A stretch of DNA of 48,968 nucleotides from Gracilibacillus alcaliphilus (GCF_016909015.1 NZ_JAFBFA010000040.1:1-48968); one strand, 5' to 3'. Counted from the first letter of the stretch, positions 9,082-18,373 are shown. Program-made: numbers and translations. Notes: generated from the sequence alone by a model not told the origin.

Positions 9082-10344
9082 ATGGATCAACAAAAAAACT
9101 GGGCAGGCAATCTGATCTATCAAGCCAAACACTGGTATGAACCGGAAAGTGTGGAACAAGTCCAAGCCATTGTACAGCATGCCAGTCATGTACGAGTAGT
9201 CGGGTCGCGTCATTCTTTTAATGATATAGCAGACTCTAACGATACAATTATTTCTTTGGCGAAATTAAATCAAATACTTACATTAGATAAAGACAAACGT
9301 ACCGTCACGATTGAGGGCGGTGTGAGATATGGGGAGCTAAGTTCTTTCCTGCAAGAGCATGGATTTGCCTTGCCGAACTTGGCTTCTCTTCCGCATATCT
9401 CAGTGGTGGGTGCATGTGCTACGGCTACACACGGTTCAGGTGACCGGAATCCCTGTTTATCAAGCAGTGTAAGGGCAATGAAAATCGTGACCGCCAATGG
9501 TGAAGAAGTACAATTTTCACGGGAAAAGCAAGGTGAAGAATGGAATGGGGCAGCTGTTAGTCTTGGTGCATTAGGTGTGGTAACTGAAATGACACTGGAT
9601 GTAATTCCTAGCTTTGAAGTGAGTCAATATGTATATGAACATTTACCATTTCAACAGGTAGAGCAGCATTTGGATGATATTTTTTCGAGCGCTTACAGTG
9701 TCAGTTTATTTACTGATTGGAAACAGGATGGATTTAATAAAGTATGGTTGAAGCAGCTAGATGCAGAGTTCACTCCAGATCAAGCACGACCGGATATCTA
9801 TGGTGCTCGTCCTGCGCTAGCCAATTTACATCCACTTCCAGGACTGGAGGCGATTCATTGTACAGAACAAATGGGAGTTCCTGGTCCTTGGTTTGATCGC
9901 TTGCCCCATTTTCGCCTTGATTTCACACCAAGCAGTGGCAGCGAGCTGCAATCAGAATACCTTGTACCTCGCCAGTATGCATTAGAGGCGTTGAAGGCGG
10001 TACGCAATATGCGGGAAACACTGGCTCCGCTCTTGCATGCTAATGAGATTCGGAGTATTGCTAAAGATACATTATGGCTTAGTCCTTGCTACCAACAGGA
10101 TGCAATCGGAATTCATCTCACATGGAAAGATAATTGGGAAGCTGTTCAACAAGTATTACCGCAGCTAGAAGCGGCATTGGAACCTTTTCAGGCGCGGCCG
10201 CACTGGGGCAAGGTGTTTATGATGCCAAAAGAGCGTGTGCAATCTTTTTATGAAAAGCTGCCAGAATTTAGACAACTGTTGGAGAAGTATGATCCAGAGG
10301 GGAAATTCCGTAATAAGTTTATTAATACCTATATTTTTGGCTGA
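9082..10344 (+). CDS. FAD-linked alditol oxidase (xylitol/sorbitol oxidase family)
   Basis: A 420-residue member of the VAO/aldonolactone oxidase family, colinear with Streptomyces alditol oxidase AldO over its full length. Shared segments include 'NWAGN' at the N-terminus, the GSxHSFN motif with His44 at the site of covalent FAD attachment, 'PHISV.GACATATHGSG', 'SVSLFTDW', 'FTPSSG.ELQSEYL' and 'RPHWGK'. AldO oxidises the terminal carbon of polyols to aldoses and makes hydrogen peroxide. No signal peptide is present. The gene lies between araN and a third GH51 gene, so arabinitol or a related pentitol is a possible substrate; that is inference. GGAGAG precedes the ATG. Confidence 0.85.
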   Translation: MDQQKNWAGNLIYQAKHWYEPESVEQVQAIVQHASHVRVVGSRHSFNDIADSNDTIISLAKLNQILTLDKDKRTVTIEGGVRYGELSSFLQEHGFALPNLASLPHISVVGACATATHGSGDRNPCLSSSVRAMKIVTANGEEVQFSREKQGEEWNGAAVSLGALGVVTEMTLDVIPSFEVSQYVYEHLPFQQVEQHLDDIFSSAYSVSLFTDWKQDGFNKVWLKQLDAEFTPDQARPDIYGARPALANLHPLPGLEAIHCTEQMGVPGPWFDRLPHFRLDFTPSSGSELQSEYLVPRQYALEALKAVRNMRETLAPLLHANEIRSIAKDTLWLSPCYQQDAIGIHLTWKDNWEAVQQVLPQLEAALEPFQARPHWGKVFMMPKERVQSFYEKLPEFRQLLEKYDPEGKFRNKFINTYIFG

Positions 10345-10369
10345 ACAATATTAATCAAGGAGTGGAAAT

Positions 10370-11848
10370 ATGTCCAATAAAGTGATTATTAATGCAGATG
10401 CAACAAAAGGGAAGATTAATAAAAATATTTATGGTCATTTTGCGGAACATTTAGGCAGATGTATTTATGAAGGATTTTGGGTAGGAGAAGATTCAGATAT
10501 TCCAAATACAAATGGTATCCGTAATGATGTAGTGGAAGCACTGCGGCAATTAAATATTCCGGTTCTGCGCTGGCCGGGTGGTTGTTTTGCTGATGAATAT
10601 CATTGGAAAGATGGTATTGGCCCCCGTGAAAATAGGAAAAAAATGGTCAATACCCATTGGGGCGGTGTCATAGAGAACAATCACTTTGGTACACACGAGT
10701 TTATGATGTTATGTGATATGCTGGGTGCCGAGCCGTATATCAATGGAAATGTGGGCAGTGGTACAGTACAAGAAATGTCTGAATGGGTAGAGTATTTGAC
10801 GTTTGATGGGGAATCTCCTATGGCCAACTTACGTCGGGAAAACGGCAGGGAAGAACCTTGGCAGGTCAAATATTTTGGCGTTGGTAATGAGAACTGGGGC
10901 TGTGGCGGTCATATGCGTCCAGAATATTACGCTGACTTATACCGCCGTTTTCAAACGTATGTGAGAAATTATGGAGATAATCGCATTTTCCGAATTGCAG
11001 GTGGGGCGAATGTTGATGATTATAACTGGACTGAGGTGCTGATGCGTGAGGCAGTACATATGATGGACGGACTTAGTTTACATTATTATGTCCATCCAGG
11101 CGGTTTCTGGGATAAAGGCCCAGCGACAGGCTTTGACGAAGAAGTTTGGGATATTACGATGCAAAAGGCATTGTTTATGGAAGAATTAATTAACAAACAT
11201 AGTACGATTATGGATAAATATGATCCGGAGAAGCGTGTTGCTATGATTATTGATGAGTGGGGCGCTTGGTATGATGTCGAACCTGGCACAAACCCTGGTT
11301 TCCTCTATCAACAGAATACGATCCGTGATGCACTGGTGGCAGGAGTACATCTGAATATTTTTAACCAGCATAATGATCGTGTACAGATGACTAATATTGC
11401 CCAAACTATTAATGTGATTCAGTCGGTGATTTTAACAGATAAGGAGCGACTGATTTTAACACCGACGTATCATGTGTTTGAAATGTATAAAGCACACCAA
11501 GATGCGGAGCGGTTGGATCTGCACTTAGAATCTGCGTCAATCAAAACGGGAGATCAAGAGATACCACAGTTATCCGCTTCTGCTTCTAAAGCACAAGATG
11601 GCAGAATTACGATCACACTTTGTAACATGGATAAGCGTGAGGCAGCAGATATGGTGATCGATTTACGCGGGGAAGAGGTGTCTGATGTAGCAGGACGGAT
11701 TATTACAGCGGACAAACTAGACGCACATAATACATTTGATAATCCAGATCAAGTGAAGCCTGTGACATTTGATCAAGTGCAACTGCATGGCAGCGAACTT
11801 TCTTTTGCATTACCGGCTAAGTCGGTATTAGCACTTACCATTCGTTAA
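10370..11848 (+). CDS. xsa: GH51 alpha-L-arabinofuranosidase Abf2/Xsa type
   Basis: A 492-residue cytoplasmic GH51 enzyme of the branch represented by B. subtilis Xsa (Abf2). The long shared segments 'KNIYGHFAEHLGR.IYEG', 'RWPGGCFADEYHWK' and 'DALVAG.H' support this. The acid/base is Glu174 in VGNENWG, and the nucleophile Glu296 in IIDEWG. AbfA and Xsa enzymes in B. subtilis differ in their preference for arabinan versus arabinoxylan oligomers, so this copy may widen the substrate range. It starts 25 bases after the alditol oxidase gene with AAGGAGTGG upstream, and a terminator follows it. It is therefore the last gene of the arabinan locus. Confidence 0.92.
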   Translation: MSNKVIINADATKGKINKNIYGHFAEHLGRCIYEGFWVGEDSDIPNTNGIRNDVVEALRQLNIPVLRWPGGCFADEYHWKDGIGPRENRKKMVNTHWGGVIENNHFGTHEFMMLCDMLGAEPYINGNVGSGTVQEMSEWVEYLTFDGESPMANLRRENGREEPWQVKYFGVGNENWGCGGHMRPEYYADLYRRFQTYVRNYGDNRIFRIAGGANVDDYNWTEVLMREAVHMMDGLSLHYYVHPGGFWDKGPATGFDEEVWDITMQKALFMEELINKHSTIMDKYDPEKRVAMIIDEWGAWYDVEPGTNPGFLYQQNTIRDALVAGVHLNIFNQHNDRVQMTNIAQTINVIQSVILTDKERLILTPTYHVFEMYKAHQDAERLDLHLESASIKTGDQEIPQLSASASKAQDGRITITLCNMDKREAADMVIDLRGEEVSDVAGRIITADKLDAHNTFDNPDQVKPVTFDQVQLHGSELSFALPAKSVLALTIR

Positions 11849-11858
11849 TGATATAAAA

Positions 11859-11895
11859 ATGGAATTCCTGTTGATAATAGGAATTCCGTTTTTTG
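11859..11895 (+). terminator. intrinsic terminator after xsa
   Basis: GGAATTCCT (11861-11869) and AGGAATTCC (11879-11887) form a stem followed by GTTTTTTG. A weaker second hairpin with a T-run (AAAACCtGG ... CCGGTTTTTT) lies near 11941-11979. The rest of the gap to 12098 shows no gene. Confidence 0.85.
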
Positions 11896-12098
11896 TATAA
11901 TGTTCATAAAAATAACTAGAGCTAGTTTATTGAAAAAAGGAAAACCTGGTATTAACACGTGAAATCAGCCGGTTTTTTCTAGGGTGAAAGTTATTTTTCT
12001 GCTATATTAACATCTCTTTTTGGAAAAATACCGATTTGTTTTCTTCACAGAAATCCATCATAATAAGGCGGAATTCTTAAAAAGAAAGGGGATAATCA

Positions 12099-13000
12099 AT
12101 GGTATATTCCGCTTTGGTACTAGAGAAGACATCGTCATATCTTGACCATGATCGTCTATTCAAAGAATTAATACAAACCTTTTTTGGGAGTTTATCGAAG
12201 GTTTTTTTCCAGAGGAATATGCTGTGATTAACTTCTCAACATTACGGTTTTTGGAACAGGAAGTGTATACAGACATTCTCAAGGGAGAGAAACGGAGAAT
12301 TGATATTCTGGCGGAAGTAACTCTGGCAGGAAAGGAAAAGATTGTCCTTATCCACATAGAGCCTCAAGCATCTTATCAAAAAGAATTTCATGAACGGATG
12401 TTTATTTATTGCAGCCGTCTCTATGAAAAACACCGCAAACCTATTTTGCCAATCGCTGTTTTCAGTTATACTAATAAAAAAGAGGTCCCGACTCAATTTA
12501 ATTTGGATTTTTCTACAAGTAATATAATCAGATTTCAATATTTACAAGTGCATTTCATTCGAGAGGATTGGCGTAAGTATATAAGAAGCGTCAATCCAGC
12601 AGCGACCGCATTATTGAGTAAAATGGGCTATACAAGACAAGAACGTGTGCAGGTCAAGTTAGAGTTTTTACGGATGCTAAGCCGACTGGAGTTAGACCCA
12701 GCCAAAATGGAATTATTGCAAGGTTTTTTTGAAACTTACTTAAAATTGACTGATGAGGAGGAAGTGCAAATGAAAAAGGAGATCACCAAACTGCCAAAAC
12801 AAGAAGCGCAAACCTTGTTAAAGTTACCGAATTCTTATTTTGAGAAAGGTATGGAAAAAGGCATTAAACAGGGAAAACAGGATCAGGCAACAAAAATGGC
12901 TAAAAAGTTACTAGAAAAAGGAATGTCTTTGGATGATATTGCAGATGTAACTAATTTTAGTAAGAAGGAAATAGAACGTTTGGCAAATGATATGAATTAA
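12099..13000 (+). pseudogene. Rpn/PDDEXK-type nuclease-transposase gene, frameshifted
   Basis: The family is that of Rpn recombination-promoting nucleases (putative PD-(D/E)XK transposases). The gene starts at the ATG at 12099 after GAAAGGGG, encodes 'LDHDRLFKELIQTFF', and then runs out of frame. The coding continues in another frame from GAG at 12188 ('EFIEGFFPEEYAVINFS...') to 13000. Loss of one base in the GGG run at 12186-12188 explains it, and restoring one base gives a 300-residue protein. The core 'EKRRIDILAEV' ... 'HIEPQASYQ' carries the nuclease-like Asp and Glu-x-Gln residues. The C-terminal part has the family's coiled tail ('FEKGMEKGIKQGKQ'). Either the gene is inactivated or the base is missing through a sequencing error. 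Confidence 0.8.
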
Positions 13001-13153
13001 GTGATGTGGAACATATTTGATAAGCTATACTTGAGCAAAATAAGCATGATATAATCCGTAAATTAGATGCATTAACGTTTGTTTTGAATTTTGTCTTCGT
13101 TATACATTGCTTTGGATAGGGATAGATTAAACAAAAGAAAGGAAGCGATTGCA

Positions 13154-14002
13154 ATGGCGTTGAAAGTAGGGATTCAGTTATATTCTGTACGACAGGCATT
13201 ACAGGCAAACCCGTTTCAAACGTTAGAAAAGATAGCAGAGGCAGGTTATAAGTATGTCGAGGCTGCTAATCACAATGCCCAGACAGATGATGGGGTAGGC
13301 TTTGATTTATCGGCAAAAGAAATGAAGCAGGCTCTTGATCAGCTAGGCTTACAAATTGTTGGCTGTCATGTCAACCCGCTGGATATTGACCGGCTGCCGG
13401 CAGTATTGGATTACCATCAAGAACTGGGAAATATGCAAATTGGCTGTGATATCGAATTTTTCCCTTATCAGGACATGGATTACCTGCTGCGTCGCTGTGA
13501 GCTGTTTAATCAGGTTGGCGAACTGTGTAAAGAACGAGGCATGCGCTATTATTACCATAATCACTATCAAGAGTTTCAGAAATTCGGCAACCAAACCGTC
13601 TATGATATTATTATGGAGAATACCGATCCGGATCTTGTCTTTATTGAAATGGATACATATTGGATCGCGAGAGGTGGGGCAGACCCATTGGCATTAATAA
13701 AAAAATATCGAGATCGTTTGGTGCTTCTGCATCAAAAGGATTTCCCTGCGAATGCCTCACAGCCAATTGTGATGTACGACGGACTGGTAAATCCAAATCA
13801 GGAAATTACTTACGATTTATTTGATAAGACTAAAGATCCGCAGAGCTTTACAGAGATTGGTACGGGAATACTGCCTATTCAAGAAATTATTGATACAGCC
13901 TTGCAAGCACCAAACCTTGATTATATTATCTTGGAGCAGGATCATACCAATCTCGATGAAATAGAATCGATCCAGGAGAGTATGCAGGCTTTCCGGAAAT
14001 AA
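13154..14002 (+). CDS. sugar phosphate isomerase/epimerase (AP endonuclease-2 TIM barrel)
   Basis: A 282-residue protein of the xylose-isomerase-like TIM-barrel superfamily. It opens with 'KVGIQLYSVRQAL', has 'YYYHNHYQEF' in mid-protein, 'FIEMDTYWIARGGADP' near residue 165 and 'YIILEQDHT' at the end. The Glu, Asp and His residues in these strands are those that usually bind the divalent metal. IolE-like dehydratases, keto-sugar epimerases and many uncharacterised sugar enzymes share this fold, so the reaction cannot be named. The ATG at 13154 follows GAAAGGAAG and is preferred over the longer frame from 13091. Its neighbours suggest sugar catabolism. Confidence 0.8.
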   Translation: MALKVGIQLYSVRQALQANPFQTLEKIAEAGYKYVEAANHNAQTDDGVGFDLSAKEMKQALDQLGLQIVGCHVNPLDIDRLPAVLDYHQELGNMQIGCDIEFFPYQDMDYLLRRCELFNQVGELCKERGMRYYYHNHYQEFQKFGNQTVYDIIMENTDPDLVFIEMDTYWIARGGADPLALIKKYRDRLVLLHQKDFPANASQPIVMYDGLVNPNQEITYDLFDKTKDPQSFTEIGTGILPIQEIIDTALQAPNLDYIILEQDHTNLDEIESIQESMQAFRK

Positions 14003-14177
14003 TTCAGGAGTAGAGTGGAAATAACCTGTATGAGAGTGATCCCTTTTAGATGAAAGGATGATAATCTAAAAAATGAATAAGCCTTCCCATGTATTTGCCT
14101 GATATTAAGTTTTTTCTTAGCTTTTCTAATTAACTTGTTTTAGAATAAAAGGGGTGTTTAGCTACACGCTTGGTAAA

Positions 14178-14195
14178 ATAGAAAGCGTTCACAGC
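14178..14195. promoter_or_regulatory. weak cre-like site upstream of larC1
   Basis: ATAGAAAGCGTTCACAGC has the AAGCG core and the CA of a cre site, but misses several outer positions. It lies about 40 bases upstream of the larC1 start. Confidence 0.25.
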
Positions 14196-14228
14196 TAAAG
14201 ATAGAAAGTATGTTAACGAGGTGACAAG

Positions 14229-15170
14229 ATGACAGGGAAAAAGCTATTATATTTTGATTGTTTTTCTGGGATCAGCGGCGATATGACAATCGCTGCATTA
14301 TTAGATACGGGATGGTCTCTAGAGTGGTTAGAAGCGCAGTTACAGGCGCTACCTTTAGACGAGGAATATAAACTATCACTAGACAAAGTAGTGAAAAATG
14401 GTATCAGCAGTAATAAGTTTGATGTGCATTACCATAATCATACACACGAACATCATCATGACCATGACCACGCGCATGATCATACACACGAACATCATCA
14501 CGGGCATGAGCACGCGCATGATCATACACATGAACATCATCATGACCATGACCACGCGCATGATCATACACACGAACACCATCACAGCCATGACCACGCA
14601 CATGGTCATACACATGAACATCATCACGGACATGACCATGTGCATGGTCATCACCACCGTACATATAAGGATATCGTCCAATTAATTAATGAAAGTGAAT
14701 TAAATGATGCTGTTAAGGAACTGTCACTGGATATGTTTCGGTTGATTGGCGAAGCAGAAGCAAAAATCCATGGTATGACCTTAGACAATGTCCATTTTCA
14801 TGAAGTAGGTGCGATTGATTCGATTATCGATATTGTTGGGACAGCCATCATTATCGATGCGCTGGAAGTGGATAAGGTCATTTTTTCACGAATACCGGTT
14901 GGTTCAGGCAGTATTCATATTGACCATGGAGTGTACCCTGTGCCGGCACCGGCCACATTAGAGGTATTAAAGGGTGTGCCATTAGTGAATTCTTCGATCA
15001 AGGGTGAATTGACTACTCCGACTGGGGCGGCGATTGTGCAAGCTTTGGCAGATGGGTTCTCCACACTGCCTGCGATGAAAGTGGAGAAAGTGGGGTATGG
15101 AGCAGGAACGAAAACGTTTAAAGATCATCCGAATGTACTTAGGGTGTTAATTGGTGAGGAAACGAAATAA
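14229..15170 (+). CDS. larC: LarC N-terminal domain protein (nickel insertion, LarC1)
   Basis: This 313-residue protein matches the N-terminal part of LarC, the CTP-dependent nickel insertase that completes the nickel-pincer cofactor of LarA-type racemases. Family landmarks are 'YFDCFSGISGDM' (8-19), 'FHEVGAIDSIIDIVG', 'PVGSGSIHIDHGVYPVPAPAT' split around the active region, and 'HPNVLRVLIGE' at the end. The protein stops exactly where LarC1 gives way to LarC2. The LarC2 part is encoded separately 19.6 kb downstream (34745-35203). Residues 71-140 are five histidine-rich repeats, probably a nickel-binding store. No larA, larB or larE gene is in the window. GAGGTGAC precedes the ATG. The family is certain; the function of a split form is inferred. 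Confidence 0.88.
   Translation: MTGKKLLYFDCFSGISGDMTIAALLDTGWSLEWLEAQLQALPLDEEYKLSLDKVVKNGISSNKFDVHYHNHTHEHHHDHDHAHDHTHEHHHGHEHAHDHTHEHHHDHDHAHDHTHEHHHSHDHAHGHTHEHHHGHDHVHGHHHRTYKDIVQLINESELNDAVKELSLDMFRLIGEAEAKIHGMTLDNVHFHEVGAIDSIIDIVGTAIIIDALEVDKVIFSRIPVGSGSIHIDHGVYPVPAPATLEVLKGVPLVNSSIKGELTTPTGAAIVQALADGFSTLPAMKVEKVGYGAGTKTFKDHPNVLRVLIGEETK
14439..14648 (+). repeat. five 42 bp tandem repeats encoding a His-rich segment
   Basis: Five in-frame 14-codon units read HTHEHHH-x-H-x-H-x-H-x, with Asp, Gly, Ser, Glu, Ala and Val at the variable places. The units are highly similar in DNA too, so they likely arose by slippage or unequal exchange. The low-complexity DNA opens long spurious frames on both strands. 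Confidence 0.95.
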
Positions 15171-15179
15171 ATCATGACT

Positions 15180-15207
15180 GAAGCTGACGATTTCGTCAGC
15201 TTCTTAT
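15180..15207. terminator. bidirectional terminator between larC1 and the YesS-like gene
   Basis: GAAGCTGACGA (15180-15190) and TCGTCAGCTTC (15193-15203) form an 11 bp stem followed by TTATT. It lies between two convergent genes. Confidence 0.65.
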
Positions 15208-17510
15208 TAAGCTTCTTTGTTTTTATACTGTGTCCGGTACTTGCCAGGAGTTGTTTCCTCCATTTTTCGGAAGGAGCGGATAAAGTTCTGTGAGTTATTA
15301 TATTGCAGCCGTTCGGCAATTTCCTTCACGGATAGATCCGTAGTTACCAGCCATTCCTTAGCCTTATTTAACCGATAGCGCAGCAAGTATTCACTAAATG
15401 GGTATCCTGTTTCTTTCTGAAAAATACTGCTTAAATAATTCGGATTATAATGCAGCTCGGCAGCCACGATATCAAGCGAGAGATCTTTATCATAATTTTC
15501 ATGAATAATTTGAATAATCTTATCTGATATTTTACGGTTTTTAGAATCATCCTTTTCATCAATACTATGAATTAATGGAAGGATGATTTGATTACTTACC
15601 CAATCATGAATCGCTTCAATGGAGCGCAGATTTTGATAGTGTGTGATCATATCGGTTGATTGAAACTGTTCTACGGCAGCCCCCAGCGATTCTTTCAGTT
15701 CATACAATTCATATAAAAAGCGTGACAAGATAATTTCCAGCTGTTGATGATGAATATCATGGCGGTCTACATACTCAAAGAATTTGGCTAGTTCTTTTAA
15801 GGCGACTTCTTGGTCGCTTAGCTTAATGGCATCGAATATTTTATCTTTAATTGCTGTCGGGTATGGAGCCACATTAGAATAACGCCTGTTCAGATTTTCA
15901 TAGAAAATAATCGAGGCTTCCCCCATTTTGAGGCGGTATTTCAAGGCTTCTTTACTTTCTTTGAAAGCTAAATGAGCTTGATCTAAGTGCTGGTATCTCT
16001 TGCTTATCCCGATACTTACCGACAAATGGAGCAATTCCTGAACCTTAGATTGGATCAGCTCGACCTTTTGATTGACTAAACGTGTGTATTCTGCTTCATT
16101 ATTCGAATTTGTCAGGATAATAGTAGCTTGAGTATCATTAATGACAACAGGTGTCAAGCATTCTTTCTCAGAAAGCAGATCCTCCATTAAATTATTAATT
16201 GCAAATAAGATTAGGTCTTGATCATTTTGGCTGAACTTCTGCTGGTCTATTTCATCTATTTTCAGAGAAAAGACAGAAAATAAGTTCCAATCCTGGCTGT
16301 AATTAAACGATTTACATTTAAGCGGTATTTCATTCTGGGATACTTTCCCTTGCAATAATCGAATCATAAACAACTGTTTCAGCTGGGACACTTGATTTTG
16401 CACCCGTTGTTCTAATAAATGATTTTGATTTAGCAGCCGTTCAATATGGGATTCAATCATGTCAAATTCATTAATAGACCGGTTAGCTGTAGATTTACCC
16501 TGGCCACTGCTGTCAATGATTTGCTGCAGTTTCTTCACTGGCTTATACAAGACCTTACTGCCTATAAAGGCAAAATATAAAGAAATAACTAAAAGAATAA
16601 TAACAATCGATAAGGTGAGCCAGCCAATCGAGCTTGATCGCTTATGGAGATCGCTCAATTTAACCAAGGATAGATATGTCCAATTATTATAATCTGAGGT
16701 TTGATAGGAAATCTTATAATCAGTGTTATTAAGGCGATATTCGAATTCACCTTCAGAAGCGTCCCAATCAATTTGGTCAAACAGTTCATTGGGAATCTGA
16801 TTAACCTCACTGGTATATTCGGTATTACTCTGGGCAATGGTATGGTTCTCTTTGTCTAAAATCAAGAAAGATTCGCTGTCATTACTTTTTAGCATGATCT
16901 CGCTTAATTCACAGGTTGGTATAATCACAGAAATTAAACCTGTATAATTAGTAGACAGGACGGGCAGTTTCTTCACTAGGTTAATATACTGTGAACAGCT
17001 CTTTTTGGTGGCATTAGGTATACCCAGTTGATCGGCCTCCTCGGTAATCCACATGGACTTGCCTGGCAGCTGAAGATAATTTTGATTAATTTGCTGGTAA
17101 GTTTGGTTATCTAAACGAACCAGACCATCATTATTTACCAGCCAGTGTTTCTCCAAATTTACTAACACGATATCTTCTATTCCTGTCTCAATGGTTTGCA
17201 GATGATTGAGATCCTTGCGCAGCTTATGGAAGTCACTAAAGGCATTGGCATGCATGTCTTCCCTAAGATAGGCTTGTGTTTGTGCAGAACGTACAAAGTA
17301 GGTCGTAGATAAGTCGATATATCGCAAGACTTGTTCCACATTAGTTTGGATTTGATAAATATTTTGCCTTTTTTCATCATTAGAGTAGTCAACGATAGCC
17401 TTAGAGGATTGCCAGTAAGACAGCCCACCTGTAATAATAACAGGTACAGTGCTTAAAATGACCAGAAAAGCAATGAGCTTGAAATAATGCTGAGAAGATA
17501 TTTTTTTCAT
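15207..17510 (-). CDS. YesS-like membrane-bound AraC-family regulator
   Basis: A 767-residue protein with a first membrane span (about 12-32), an extracytoplasmic sensor region (33-290), and a second span (about 295-317). A HAMP-like linker and a middle cytoplasmic region follow, then a C-terminal AraC double helix-turn-helix (about 663-767). Length and layout match B. subtilis YesS, the activator of the rhamnogalacturonan (yes) genes. It should sense an extracellular pectin fragment, directly or through the binding protein, and activate the divergent importer operon. It is encoded downstream of the DUF624 gene on the same strand. The inducer is inferred from the neighbouring genes. Confidence 0.85.
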   Translation of the reverse strand: MKKISSQHYFKLIAFLVILSTVPVIITGGLSYWQSSKAIVDYSNDEKRQNIYQIQTNVEQVLRYIDLSTTYFVRSAQTQAYLREDMHANAFSDFHKLRKDLNHLQTIETGIEDIVLVNLEKHWLVNNDGLVRLDNQTYQQINQNYLQLPGKSMWITEEADQLGIPNATKKSCSQYINLVKKLPVLSTNYTGLISVIIPTCELSEIMLKSNDSESFLILDKENHTIAQSNTEYTSEVNQIPNELFDQIDWDASEGEFEYRLNNTDYKISYQTSDYNNWTYLSLVKLSDLHKRSSSIGWLTLSIVIILLVISLYFAFIGSKVLYKPVKKLQQIIDSSGQGKSTANRSINEFDMIESHIERLLNQNHLLEQRVQNQVSQLKQLFMIRLLQGKVSQNEIPLKCKSFNYSQDWNLFSVFSLKIDEIDQQKFSQNDQDLILFAINNLMEDLLSEKECLTPVVINDTQATIILTNSNNEAEYTRLVNQKVELIQSKVQELLHLSVSIGISKRYQHLDQAHLAFKESKEALKYRLKMGEASIIFYENLNRRYSNVAPYPTAIKDKIFDAIKLSDQEVALKELAKFFEYVDRHDIHHQQLEIILSRFLYELYELKESLGAAVEQFQSTDMITHYQNLRSIEAIHDWVSNQIILPLIHSIDEKDDSKNRKISDKIIQIIHENYDKDLSLDIVAAELHYNPNYLSSIFQKETGYPFSEYLLRYRLNKAKEWLVTTDLSVKEIAERLQYNNSQNFIRSFRKMEETTPGKYRTQYKNKEA

Positions 17511-17719
17511 TGACCCTACTTCCTTTGTCTTGAATTATCGTTAACAACTTTAATTTTACCATGGACATTTATATTATGGTAAACGGCAGTGGAGATAAAA
17601 AACGACAGCTCTTTTTATCACGGTGTAAACGTCCGTAACTCCCCCATCTCAAGGGTTTGTGGATTTAAAAGAAGTCGAAGTGGGGTAAAGAAAGCCCCAG
17701 TGATGGCAATTTCACTTTA

Positions 17720-18373
17720 TCATACAGTCATCTCCACTTTTTTTAACTGTTCTTGCTGTTTTTTGAATAGCTGGGTGAAACCTATGTGCGTAATGAACAT
17801 CGTTGCATATGCACTCACACTAAAGCTGAAAAAGAGAGTCAGGCCGGGAAAGCGGAATGAAATAAAATAAATCCCCACCAGGATGGTCAATGCACAGATG
17901 GAATAATGTAAATTAACTGCTCCAATCGAGACAGCATAACGAATGTACTGCCAAAAGGTAAGCTGATAGTGTACATAAACCGGAGCAATATATAGAAGCA
18001 GCAACAGATAAAGGAATGCCGCTATCACAAAGAGACCAAATAGAATGACATAGATATTGGAGTTTGCCATAAACCCGGTATAGTTTAGAAATACCGATAA
18101 GAAATAACCAATCATATACAAAACAATACCAAACAAGTTCGCTTTAAGAAAAGACTGTTTATATTCGGAGAAGAAGGTTTCAAAAACGGGAATATCGTAC
18201 TCCTTTACCACCCATTTACGCACAACCGCAAACATGGCAAAGGTAGCGGGGAATATCCCGAATAGAAGAAGTCCCACTAATGTGAAGGCAATCCATAACA
18301 GGTTAAGCCATGCCAGGCGTGTGACCCACACACTAATCCGATAAAATCCACCCCATATTCCTGATAGTTCCAT
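17720..18373 (-). CDS. DUF624 (YesL-like) membrane protein
   Basis: A 217-residue protein with five or so membrane segments and the DUF624 pattern 'LAWLNLLWIAFTLVGLLLFGIFPATFAM...VRKWV'. B. subtilis yesL, also a DUF624 gene, opens the yes rhamnogalacturonan cluster. This gene is divergent from the importer operon and precedes the YesS-like regulator, with a gap of about 210 bases that shows no gene. AGGTGAT lies a few bases before the ATG. Function unknown; an accessory role in uptake is a guess from constant linkage with ABC importers. Confidence 0.85.
   Translation of the reverse strand: MELSGIWGGFYRISVWVTRLAWLNLLWIAFTLVGLLLFGIFPATFAMFAVVRKWVVKEYDIPVFETFFSEYKQSFLKANLFGIVLYMIGYFLSVFLNYTGFMANSNIYVILFGLFVIAAFLYLLLLLYIAPVYVHYQLTFWQYIRYAVSIGAVNLHYSICALTILVGIYFISFRFPGLTLFFSFSVSAYATMFITHIGFTQLFKKQQEQLKKVEMTV

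Noticed and set aside
14379..14685. Three overlapping open frames of 86-100 codons on both strands inside larC1
   Set aside because: They are products of the His-codon tandem repeat (CAT/CAC read in other frames gives Met/Val/Asp-rich low-complexity strings) and lie within a well-supported gene.
14229..15170. Programmed ribosomal frameshift joining LarC1 and LarC2
   Set aside because: The LarC2 sequence does not follow LarC1; it is 19.6 kb away with its own start and ribosome binding site.
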